This document shows positions 1-5,042 of a stretch of 5,099 nt of DNA, piece after piece. The stretch is taken from positions 1 through 5,099 of the forward strand of contig JAEYSJ010000104.1 in assembly GCA_023434855.1 (NCBI GenBank). Direction: 5' to 3'. This DNA comes from Bacillota bacterium (GTDB lineage Bacteria > Bacillota_C > Negativicutes > JAEYSJ01). Under the pieces are notes generated by a model that was not told the DNA's origin, ran no database searches, and saw only the letters and a list, made by a program, of their open reading frames with translations. Position 1 is the first letter of the stretch. Every line of letters begins with the position of its first letter. Both the position numbers and the translations under genes were made by a program.

Positions 1-14
1 TTAAAGCGATATGA
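1..14 (+). CDS. Possible 3' end of fixC (upstream gene, partial)
   Basis: The third reading frame of the first bases reads K-A-I and then TGA at 12-14. That TGA overlaps the ATG of fixX at 11-13 in an ATGA arrangement, the usual sign of translational coupling inside an operon. In fixABCX clusters the gene before fixX is fixC, the flavoprotein that passes electrons to quinone, so this tail is most likely fixC. Only three codons are visible, so the identity rests on gene order alone. No ribosome binding site for fixX is visible in the ten bases before its start, which also fits coupling to an upstream gene. Confidence 0.4.
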
Positions 15-301
15 CAATCAAAAAACTTGCGCCGGAAGAACTCTTAGGGCTCAATAAATTTGCCGTTGACGAAGAAGAGCCGCATATCGTTATCGACAAA
101 ACCATCTGTGCCAAGTGTCAGGCGAAGACCTGCCTGGTGGTTTGCCCGGCTGTGCTGTATAGCTTAAAAGACGGGGAGATAAATTTTGATTACGCCGGGT
201 GCCTAGAGTGCGGCACCTGCCGGGTGGTCTGCAAGGATAAAGGCATTGTTAAATGGACTTATCCCCGCGGCACATTTGGAGTGGCATTCCGCTGCGGCTA
301 A
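11..301 (+). CDS. fixX: FixX ferredoxin-like protein of an electron-transfer flavoprotein (fixABCX) complex
   Basis: This 96-residue protein matches the usual FixX length of about 95. It is a small cytoplasmic iron-sulfur protein. In the FixABCX complex, FixAB (an electron-bifurcating ETF) and FixC work with FixX to oxidise NADH and send electrons both to quinone and to a low-potential acceptor. Visible features are an N-terminal LGLNKFAVDEEEPHIVID stretch (13-29), a first cysteine group CAKCQAKTCLVVCP (C33, C36, C41, C45), the FixX signature FDYAGCLECGTC (59-70) with C64, C67, C70 and C74, and the ending YPRGTFGVAFRCG (84-96). Both sets could hold [4Fe-4S] clusters. The E. coli homologue, as I recall it, lacks most of the first set. 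C95 is an extra cysteine where other members often have Y or F. The ATG overlaps the upstream stop, so the gene is probably last in its operon; a terminator follows. The identification is firm, but the physiological acceptor cannot be read from here. Confidence 0.93.
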   Translation: MTIKKLAPEELLGLNKFAVDEEEPHIVIDKTICAKCQAKTCLVVCPAVLYSLKDGEINFDYAGCLECGTCRVVCKDKGIVKWTYPRGTFGVAFRCG

Positions 302-360
302 TAGGAATCCGTTGCCAAATATAATAGTTCCTTAATGAGTTGCCTTTATATTGTTTATAT

Positions 361-404
361 AAGACTTGTGTCACTCTCTTAATAGATTGGCACAAGCCTT
401 TTTT
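361..404 (+). terminator. Rho-independent terminator of the fix operon
   Basis: Arms 365-373 (CTTGTGTCA) and 388-396 (TGGCACAAG) pair over nine positions with a single G-U. After one mismatch (364/397) the stem continues with AAG 361-363 against CTT 398-400. A run of six T (399-404) follows the stem and partly overlaps its base. The hairpin lies about 60 bases after the fixX stop and before panE, so the two genes are separate transcription units. The rest of 302-479 contains no gene, and I see no convincing promoter for panE in it. Confidence 0.85.
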
Positions 405-479
405 CTAACTGGTAGAATAGATAGTTTATTGTATTTTTAATGGCAAGAAAGTCAAGGTTTACGAGAGGGGGAGTTAGCT

Positions 480-1418
480 GTGAAAATCGCCATTGTTGGA
501 GCTGGTGTTATGGGATGTCTGGTGGGTGCCATGCTGAAAAAGGCTGGCGAAGATGTTTGGCTGATAAATACCAATAAGGCAATTGTATCTCACGTTAAGA
601 CAAGTGGTTTAACAGTATGTATAAATAACACGGAAGAAAAGATAGCTATGAATATTGCTCAATCACCAGCCGAAATTACCGAGAAAATGGACCTTATTAT
701 TTTTTTGGTAAAAGGATGTCATACAGAAGTGGCAGCTCAATCCGCGACCTGCATTGCAAGTGAGCGTACCTATGTGATGACATTGCAGAATGGTTTAGGC
801 AATGTGGAGATACTGTCTAAATACTATAATAGGGACAAAATACTTTACGGAATTTTAGAGTTTGCCGGAAAAATGATTGAGTTGGGTCATATTCAAGGAT
901 TTATTAGTGGAAATTCTAAGATTTGTTTTGGGTCTACACAGAAAAAAATTAATGACGATTTTAGGCGGATTGCTGATGTCCTGGGTGGAACCGGAATTAA
1001 GGTTATTCTAAAAGAAGATATTGACAGTGAAGTTTGGATTAAATTAAGAAATAACTCTACTAATGCTGTATTTGGTATATTGCGCCTAACAATGGGACAG
1101 GCGCTTGCTGCGTCGGGAACAGAAACCCTAATGAAATTAGTGCGGGATGAAGTTATTGCAGTGGCGAAGGCTAAGGGGGTAAAGTTTACGCCAGACCAGC
1201 TCGCTGTCAATGGCGGGAAAACACCTATTAATCCGGAATTGTACGCGCATCTTCCTTCCACAGCACGTGACATGAAAAATAAAGTTGAAACCGAAATTGA
1301 ATTTATTAATGGCGTTATTTACAGGGAGGGTTTAAAGCTGGGTGTGCCGACTCCCTATAATGAAGTGCTGTACAGAATCGTTAAAATAATGGAAGAAACG
1401 TATACGCTTCAGTTCTAA
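480..1418 (+). CDS. panE: 2-dehydropantoate 2-reductase (ketopantoate reductase) family protein
   Basis: The 312-residue protein belongs to the PanE/ApbA family, which reduces 2-dehydropantoate to pantoate with NADPH in the cytoplasm for pantothenate and CoA synthesis. The N-terminus has the Rossmann nucleotide motif GAGVMG (7-12). VK at 77-78 and QNG at 103-105 (N104) match family cofactor and active-site positions. K188 in WIKLRNN aligns with the catalytic lysine (K176 in E. coli) and N192 with N180. In the C-terminal domain S260 and E272 (TEIEF) keep the spacing of E. coli S244 and E256, and GVPTPYN (288-294) is typical. The helix after K188 seems one residue short: the second conserved asparagine sits at +7 (N195) rather than +8. 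The start is GTG, seven bases after the purine-rich AGAGGGGGAG (463-472). The gene stands alone, not beside panB or panC, so it may be a paralogue acting on another 2-oxo acid. The family call is firm; the exact substrate is not. Confidence 0.85.
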   Translation: MKIAIVGAGVMGCLVGAMLKKAGEDVWLINTNKAIVSHVKTSGLTVCINNTEEKIAMNIAQSPAEITEKMDLIIFLVKGCHTEVAAQSATCIASERTYVMTLQNGLGNVEILSKYYNRDKILYGILEFAGKMIELGHIQGFISGNSKICFGSTQKKINDDFRRIADVLGGTGIKVILKEDIDSEVWIKLRNNSTNAVFGILRLTMGQALAASGTETLMKLVRDEVIAVAKAKGVKFTPDQLAVNGGKTPINPELYAHLPSTARDMKNKVETEIEFINGVIYREGLKLGVPTPYNEVLYRIVKIMEETYTLQF

Positions 1419-1430
1419 TGCAGCATATAT

Positions 1431-1507
1431 AGGGGGGACCATATTGACCATATGTTGATTTCTCCGGAATACTTAAGGAGCGTCCCTTATACAAAAGGAG
1501 GCGCTCT
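1431..1507 (+). ncRNA. Candidate structured leader RNA with an alternative SD-sequestering hairpin
   Basis: Three stems can form a three-way junction. P1 pairs 1433-1439 (GGGGGAC) with 1482-1488 (GTCCCTT). P2 pairs 1440-1444 (CATAT) with 1450-1454 (ATATG) around TGACC. P3 pairs 1462-1465 (CTCC) with 1477-1480 (GGAG). The 3' strands of P1 and P3 can instead pair downstream: GAGCG (1478-1482) with CGCTC (1502-1506), continuing imperfectly through 1483-1488 against 1496-1501. This would bury AAAAGGAGG (1493-1501). Two exclusive folds, one masking a ribosome binding site, resemble a translational switch. I do not recognise the consensus of any riboswitch class I know, and chance pairing cannot be excluded. 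Confidence 0.25.
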
Positions 1508-1513
1508 GTTATA

Positions 1514-1588
1514 TTGCCCACAGCTGATTCCACAGCATTTATGGAAGGTATACTAATAAATGACATTATATTTTGGTTTTATCAATAG
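1514..1588 (+). CDS. Possible 24-codon ORF behind the strong SD (doubtful)
   Basis: A TTG at 1514 lies 12 bases after AAAAGGAGG (1493-1501) and opens a frame that begins LPTADSTAFMEGILIND and stops at TAG 1586-1588. An in-frame ATG at 1541 would give a shorter peptide of 15 residues. The strong ribosome binding site is the only support. The spacing is long for a TTG start and I recognise no family. It could be a small peptide, the stump of a lost gene that the upstream RNA once controlled, or nothing. Confidence 0.15.
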   Translation: MPTADSTAFMEGILINDIIFWFYQ

Positions 1589-1620
1589 TAAATAGTATCA
1601 GAATGCTTGTCTTAGAAAAA

Positions 1621-2115
1621 TTAGTTTTTTCTATTCGTATATTCTGTAGGTAGAGCATTTGGAGCACAATTAATTACCTCGGAATTATTGGCGCCGCAGT
1701 CCTCAATAAAGGTAATCGTTGCAAATTCATCAACTACCATTTTGGGGTAAGTAGGTCCCTGGTCGCGGTATTTCTGCATTAGCGACAGGTGATCGTTCTG
1801 GAAACACACTGTTTTCTGGGGATTCTCACTGACCCAGGCAGGAAAGAAGATTGTACCATGAATCTTTCGCGTTGCTAAATTAAACGCCAGGCTTACGCAA
1901 GTACCTGTCGGTTCATCCCAGGAGATTTTATACACATTATCTGCTAAGGCGACTATGTGAGCTTCTTGGTCTTTTACCCAGCGTCCACCAACAATACCAC
2001 TGTGAATCCGGTAATCAAACGTCGTATCGTTTTTGATATAGACTTCATACTGCCAGCCATTATCATACGTGTAAATAAAATGTTTACCTACTAAATCTTG
2101 TAATTCTTTTTTCAT
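1621..2115 (-). CDS. padC: Phenolic acid decarboxylase PadC
   Basis: This 164-residue cytoplasmic enzyme removes CO2 from p-coumaric, ferulic and related hydroxycinnamic acids without a cofactor, giving 4-vinylphenols and relieving phenolic acid toxicity. It aligns nearly end to end with B. subtilis PadC (161 residues). Shared blocks include IYTYDNGWQYEVYIKND (14-30), DYRIHSGIVGGRWVKDQE (34-51), SWDEPTGTCVSL (65-76), HGTIFFPAWV (85-94) and the QNDHLSLM stretch. The catalytic residues of the family, Tyr11, Tyr13, Arg41 and Glu64 in Bacillus numbering, are present as Y15, Y17, R45 and E68. The N-terminus is four residues longer and the C-terminal tail differs, as is common. The ATG at 2115 follows AAAAGGAG (about 12 bases away). 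An ATG ten bases upstream is out of frame and soon ends. The gene faces away from padR across a shared operator, so repression by PadR is expected. Confidence 0.97.
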   Translation of the reverse strand: MKKELQDLVGKHFIYTYDNGWQYEVYIKNDTTFDYRIHSGIVGGRWVKDQEAHIVALADNVYKISWDEPTGTCVSLAFNLATRKIHGTIFFPAWVSENPQKTVCFQNDHLSLMQKYRDQGPTYPKMVVDEFATITFIEDCGANNSEVINCAPNALPTEYTNRKN

Positions 2116-2138
2116 AATATATCATCACTCCTTTTATC

Positions 2139-2176
2139 TAAATAATAACATGTATATTTTTACATGTTATTATTTA
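2139..2176. promoter_or_regulatory. PadR operator (38-bp palindrome with ATGT-N8-ACAT)
   Basis: The arms TAAATAATAACATGTA (2139-2154) and TACATGTTATTATTTA (2161-2176) are perfect 16-bp inverted repeats around the six-base centre TATTTT. Inside are ATGT (2150-2153) and ACAT (2162-2165) separated by exactly eight bases, the dyad reported for PadR sites upstream of padA/padC in Bacillus and lactic acid bacteria. Position supports the call: it lies just downstream of the predicted padC transcription start and contains the -35 box of padR. A bound PadR dimer could therefore block padC and limit its own expression. Confidence 0.92.
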
Positions 2177-2188
2177 TGTATTTATTAT
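2159..2188 (+). promoter_or_regulatory. padR promoter (TTTACA-N18-TATTAT)
   Basis: TTTACA (2159-2164) and TATTAT (2183-2188), 18 bases apart, each match the consensus at five of six positions. The -35 lies inside the right arm of the PadR operator, and the -10 overlaps the opposing padC -10 by five bases. The start would fall near 2195, giving a leader of about 38 bases before padR. The layout predicts autoregulation and competition with the padC promoter. Confidence 0.6.
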
Positions 2189-2213
2189 ATATACTAAGAA
2201 TCTAGAAAGTCAA
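2184..2213 (-). promoter_or_regulatory. padC promoter (TTGACT-N18-TATAAT)
   Basis: Read on the minus strand, TTGACT (complement of 2208-2213) and TATAAT (complement of 2184-2189) are separated by 18 bases. This is a near-consensus housekeeping-sigma promoter: five of six matches in the -35 and six of six in the -10. Transcription would start near 2177, so the operator begins at about +1 and covers the first 38 transcribed bases, leaving a leader of about 62 bases before the padC ATG. Confidence 0.75.
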
Positions 2214-2232
2214 GAAAAAGGAGCAAGATTTT

Positions 2233-2784
2233 ATGAATACCTTGGGATATGCCATTTTAGGCTTAATTAATAAACAGAAAATTACCGGCTATGATTTGGC
2301 TAAGATCTTTAATGATAGTGTTGCTGACTTTTGGAATGCAAATCAAAGCCAAATCTATCCGGAATTGAAAAAACTTGTTCAAGCTGAGCTTATTCAGTAT
2401 GAGGTTTTGGTACAGGGTGAAGTTTTAGAAAAAAAGCTATACTCTATAACGGAAAAAGGAAAAGAAGTATTGGAAAAATGGATTACTGAAGATGAGCCAC
2501 CATTGTCGCAGAACAAGGATATTTTTAAATTGCGTATTTATTTTGCTGAGCATTTAAATAAAGAACAGCTGTTAAAGAAGTTTAAAAATCGACAAGTAAG
2601 ATGCAAAACTCTTTTAGAACGATATAAAATAAAAATTTCTGAGTATCAAGATTCAGAAAATATTGCTTCTGAAAGGTTAGGGGATTTTCTACTATTAAAA
2701 AATGCAATTAAACAACTAGAAGCTCAAATTTCCTGGATTGATGAATCTATTGTATATATTCAAGCCAAATGTAGCTTTAAGTAA
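2233..2784 (+). CDS. padR: PadR transcriptional repressor of phenolic acid decarboxylase
   Basis: This 183-residue protein has the length and two-domain plan of B. subtilis PadR (182). Residues 1-85 form the PadR winged helix-turn-helix. They include LGYAILGLINKQKITGYDL (4-22), the recognition-helix region QSQIYPELKKLVQAELI (38-54) and a wing with EKKLYSITEKGKEVL (66-80). FWNANQSQIYPELKKL is nearly identical to the Bacillus segment FWSAKHSQIYPELKKL. Residues 95-178 are the helical C-terminal domain (Vir_act_alpha_C type) used for dimerisation and effector binding. The ATG at 2233 sits nine bases after AAAAAGGAG (2215-2223). PadR proteins of this group bind ATGT-N8-ACAT next to padC and release it when phenolic acids bind. 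The divergent padC and the matching operator make this the specific regulator rather than a generic PadR-like protein. Confidence 0.95.
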   Translation: MNTLGYAILGLINKQKITGYDLAKIFNDSVADFWNANQSQIYPELKKLVQAELIQYEVLVQGEVLEKKLYSITEKGKEVLEKWITEDEPPLSQNKDIFKLRIYFAEHLNKEQLLKKFKNRQVRCKTLLERYKIKISEYQDSENIASERLGDFLLLKNAIKQLEAQISWIDESIVYIQAKCSFK

Positions 2785-2810
2785 GAGGTGGTACATCCCT
2801 GGATTTTTTT
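2765..2810 (+). terminator. Possible weak terminator at the end of padR
   Basis: CCA (2765-2767) plus ATGTA (2769-2773) can pair with TACAT (2792-2796) plus TGG (2800-2802), followed by seven T (2804-2810). The stem has an uneven internal loop, few GC pairs and a large apical loop, and its 5' arm lies in the padR coding sequence. The T run after the stem is the best support. If it works, transcripts from padR end before the small ORF region. Confidence 0.3.
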
Positions 2811-3087
2811 ATTTTTGAGAGAATAGACCTGCTGGATATGTATGATGACAAGGTTAATTTTAAAGAGAAGCTCATGCATATTTTTGATAATAATACTTGA
2901 TATGATTTTATTAGGAGAAATTGATTCTTACATTGATTTGGCGGGAGAGCTTTTTTGTGATGCAAATGAAATTCAACGATTAAAAAGAAAGGATGTGATG
3001 CTCTTGAGCAAAAACGAACTTGCTAGACGAATGGGATGTAATCGCAGAACCATTGATAAATTCATAAAACAAGCAGCTAAATTTTAG
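2781..3087 (+). pseudogene. Split small helix-turn-helix reading frame, probably degenerate
   Basis: I do not recognise this family. One frame is open from 2781 to TGA 2898-2900; its credible part starts near CTG 2799 with LDFFIFERIDLLDMYDDK and ends MHIFDNNT. It follows GAGGTG (2785-2790), an excellent ribosome binding site, but no standard start codon is well placed. A second frame, +1 to the first and open from 2827, continues with LDMILLGEIDSYIDLAGE (about 2896-2949) and ends at TAG 3085-3087. Its last 27 residues, SKNELARRMGCNRRTIDKF and then IKQAAKF, look like a helix-turn-helix of the transposase or phage-repressor sort. Joined by one frameshift near 2890-2897, they would make a protein of about 95 residues. 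Alternatively, only the C-terminal part is made, from ATG 2998 or TTG 3004 behind AAAGGA (2988-2993). A decayed regulator or transposase remnant is most likely. Confidence 0.35.
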
Positions 3088-3269
3088 ATAGTACGCAAAG
3101 TAAGAAAAAAAAGGTAATTGCAGAATTTTGTCGAATTAACAATAATAATACGCTATTATTAACGAATAATAGTAGTAAAAAGGAGGAGTTTCTTGAATTA
3201 ATTGAATGATCCAAAAAGTTGCACGAAACTTGGTTCTATTATAATAATTTCTTTAAGGCGGGAATTATA
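3088..3269 (+). promoter_or_regulatory. Leader region of the chemoreceptor gene with alternative hairpins
   Basis: This AT-rich stretch holds two hairpins that share one arm. TAATAATA (3143-3150) pairs with TATTATTA (3154-3161) around CGC. Alternatively GCTATTATT (3152-3160) pairs with AATAATAGT (3165-3173) around AACG. A strong AAAAAGGAGGAG (3177-3188) follows, more than 80 bases before the receptor start. I see no T run for a terminator, no FliA-type (sigma-28) box and no convincing standard promoter pair. Confidence 0.35.
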
Positions 3270-3270
3270 A
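3202..3270 (+). CDS. Possible 22-codon leader ORF ending on the chemoreceptor start codon
   Basis: A TTG at 3202 opens a frame, beginning [12 protein letters not shown], that ends at TAA 3268-3270. The last A is the first base of the receptor ATG, a one-base overlap that would couple translation. The strong AAGGAGGAG (3180-3188) lies 13 or more bases before this TTG, which is longer than ideal. A better spaced TTG at 3193 leads only to the two-codon frame TTG-AAT-TAA. The evidence is the orphan ribosome binding site plus the overlap; the peptide resembles nothing I know. Confidence 0.2.
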   Translation: MNDPKSCTKLGSIIIISLRREL

Positions 3271-5042
3271 TGAAAAGCATTCAAACTAAACTTATGGTAA
3301 CTATTCTTCTTATTTTTTTTGTAGCGATGAGTGTATTGGGCGGTCTTAATTACTGGAGGGCGCGAAATATTATTACTGGGAATATGACAAATGATCTTCA
3401 AAATTTATCGGTAAGCTCTGCTGAGAATTTAGGCGAATGGTTTGCGGCCCGCAAAACAGAATTGACAATGCTTGCGAGTAATCCGGTAATGAGCAGCGGC
3501 CAACCGGAAGCGATTATGCCCATTCTTGCTGCTGCTAAGAATGCTAACAAGGAATATGATTCGTTGGTGTTCGCTAATTCAAATGGGGATTCATGGCAAT
3601 ATGATGGGGCCAAAGTTAGTGTAGCTGACAGACCTTTTTTCAAAAAAGCCATGCAAGGTGAAATGTTTGTGGCCGACCCTTCCATTTCTAGAGGAACCGG
3701 ACGCCTGATTTCCGTCGTAGCTGTTCCGGTTAAAGCCGATGGCAAAGTTATCGGTGTTTTATTTGGACCGGTAAGTATGGAGGAGTTTACCAAGAAGGTG
3801 CTTGACATAAAGGTTGCTCAGACTGGCTATGCCTATCTTCTTCAAGAGGATGGTTTGATTATCGTTCATCCTAATAAAGAACTCGCAATGAAGGTAAATG
3901 CCGTGACAGATACAAAATTGCCGCAAGCATTGCGGGGCATCAATGAACGTCTGGTTAAGGGTGAGAAGGGGTTAGCTAGTTGCGAATACGATGGTGTTGA
4001 TAAATTTGTAGCCTTTACGCCGATACCAGGAGTTAAGTGGTTCCTTGCGGTCAATGCACCGAAAAACGAAGTGTTAGGTGGGTTAGCAGAGCTGACGACT
4101 ATTTCGCTGGTTACCATAATCGTTATGTTATTAATCACGGCAATAATCATTGTACTCTTTGCCCGTCGTATTGCCAGGCCTATTCAAGTACTGGAAGCCG
4201 TGGCAAAGCGGATCGCTGGCGGTGACATTTCAGAAACTAAACTAAATATCCATTCTAATGATGAAATTGGTCGGCTGAGCCAGAGTTTCGAGCAGATGGC
4301 AAGGAATCTGCAAGGACTAATCCGGCGAATTCTTGGTGCTACCGAGCAAGTAGCCGCGTCGTCCCAAGAGCTTACAGCCAGTTCGGAACAATCGGCTCAG
4401 GCCGCCAATCAGATTGCTACGTCGATTACCGATGTGGCTCAAGGCGCCAGCGAGCAGATGAACGCAGCTAATGAAACGACTGCTGTTGTGGAACAAATGT
4501 CGGCCGGCATTCAGCAGATTGCTGCTAAAGCCAACCAGGTAGCTGTGCAATCAGCTCAGGCGGCAGAGAAGGCGAAAGATGGCGATAAAGCGGTAGAACA
4601 AGCTGTTTTGAAGATGAACCAAATTGAAACAACAGTCACAACATCAGCCCAGGTTGTAGCCAAATTAGGTGAACGTTCGAAGGAGATTGGCCAGATTGTT
4701 GATACCATTTCCGGTATCGCCGGACAAACTAACCTTTTGGCCCTAAATGCGGCTATTGAGGCGGCGCGGGCGGGAGAACAAGGCCGAGGTTTTGCCGTGG
4801 TCGCAGAAGAAGTACGAAAATTAGCGGAGCAGTCTCAAGTGGCAGCTGAAAAGATAGCTGGGCTAATTGGGGAAATTCAGGGGGATACTGATAAGGCAGT
4901 TGTTGCTATGGACAATGGTACTCAGGAAGTCAGAACCGGAAGCGAGGTTGTCAATACTGCCGGCGCGGCTTTCAGGGAAATTGCTAATTTGGTGACAGAA
5001 GTATCTGGTCAGGTAAAGGAGATTTCGGCGGCTATGCAGTAA
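3270..5042 (+). CDS. Methyl-accepting chemotaxis protein, cut short by an in-frame stop
   Basis: This transmembrane chemoreceptor relays ligand binding outside the cell to CheA/CheW. From ATG 3270 it has 590 codons. TM1 spans about 8-26. A periplasmic or extracellular dCache-like sensor spans 35-265, with [13 protein letters not shown] (118-130) and IVHPN (198-202). TM2 spans 278-298, HAMP 299-350 ([19 protein letters not shown]) and the coiled-coil signalling domain runs from about 355. The conserved CheA/CheW-binding tip is intact: [20 protein letters not shown] (484-503) followed by [21 protein letters not shown] at 5040-5042 cuts the returning helix after ISAAMQ. Comparable receptors continue several tens of residues, including the second methylation helix, so the product is probably unstable or signalling-defective. 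I chose ATG 3270 because it puts TM1 at the N-terminus and has AAGGCGGGA seven bases upstream. The in-frame TTG at 3219 has no ribosome binding site. The ligand is unknown. Confidence 0.9.
   Translation: MKSIQTKLMVTILLIFFVAMSVLGGLNYWRARNIITGNMTNDLQNLSVSSAENLGEWFAARKTELTMLASNPVMSSGQPEAIMPILAAAKNANKEYDSLVFANSNGDSWQYDGAKVSVADRPFFKKAMQGEMFVADPSISRGTGRLISVVAVPVKADGKVIGVLFGPVSMEEFTKKVLDIKVAQTGYAYLLQEDGLIIVHPNKELAMKVNAVTDTKLPQALRGINERLVKGEKGLASCEYDGVDKFVAFTPIPGVKWFLAVNAPKNEVLGGLAELTTISLVTIIVMLLITAIIIVLFARRIARPIQVLEAVAKRIAGGDISETKLNIHSNDEIGRLSQSFEQMARNLQGLIRRILGATEQVAASSQELTASSEQSAQAANQIATSITDVAQGASEQMNAANETTAVVEQMSAGIQQIAAKANQVAVQSAQAAEKAKDGDKAVEQAVLKMNQIETTVTTSAQVVAKLGERSKEIGQIVDTISGIAGQTNLLALNAAIEAARAGEQGRGFAVVAEEVRKLAEQSQVAAEKIAGLIGEIQGDTDKAVVAMDNGTQEVRTGSEVVNTAGAAFREIANLVTEVSGQVKEISAAMQ

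Larger units (their letters stand above)
1419..1620. other. Intergenic region between panE-like gene and padC
   Basis: This 202-base stretch separates the convergent panE-like and padC genes. Its first half carries the inverted repeats listed as a candidate structured RNA, followed by a strong AAAAGGAGG at 1493-1501. The second half is AT-rich. An A/T-only inverted repeat, AGAAAAA (1614-1620) with TTTTTCT (1626-1632), spans the padC stop codon and could act as a weak terminator. No clear GC-rich terminator is visible for either gene. I find no recognisable protein here. Confidence 0.5.

Noticed and set aside
405..462. TAGAAT (413-418) and TTTAAT (435-440) as -10 boxes for the panE-like gene
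   Set aside because: Neither has a recognisable -35 at 16-18 bases, so a promoter call is not supported.
893..1273. Minus-strand ORF of 126 codons inside the panE-like gene
   Set aside because: It lies antisense within a gene with clear family motifs and its translation resembles no protein I know.
1381..1566. Minus-strand ORF of 61 codons overlapping the panE-like 3' end and the intergenic region
   Set aside because: No ribosome binding site precedes its ATG, it overlaps a real gene and the translation is not protein-like.
2785..2811. T-box-like GGTGGTAC followed by a T run
   Set aside because: The full T-box sequence is not matched, no specifier stem lies upstream because that is padR coding sequence, and no synthetase or amino acid gene follows.
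2777..2965. Minus-strand ORF of 62 codons after padR
   Set aside because: It has no convincing ribosome binding site, and the plus-strand frames in the same place read more like protein.
3219..3269. Upstream in-frame TTG start for the chemoreceptor, adding 17 residues ([16 protein letters not shown])
   Set aside because: No ribosome binding site precedes the TTG. The ATG at 3270 has AAGGCGGGA at good distance and places the first membrane helix at the N-terminus as in other receptors.
3398..4550. Minus-strand and out-of-frame plus ORFs across the chemoreceptor gene
   Set aside because: They are shadows of a well-supported coding sequence with continuous domain structure.
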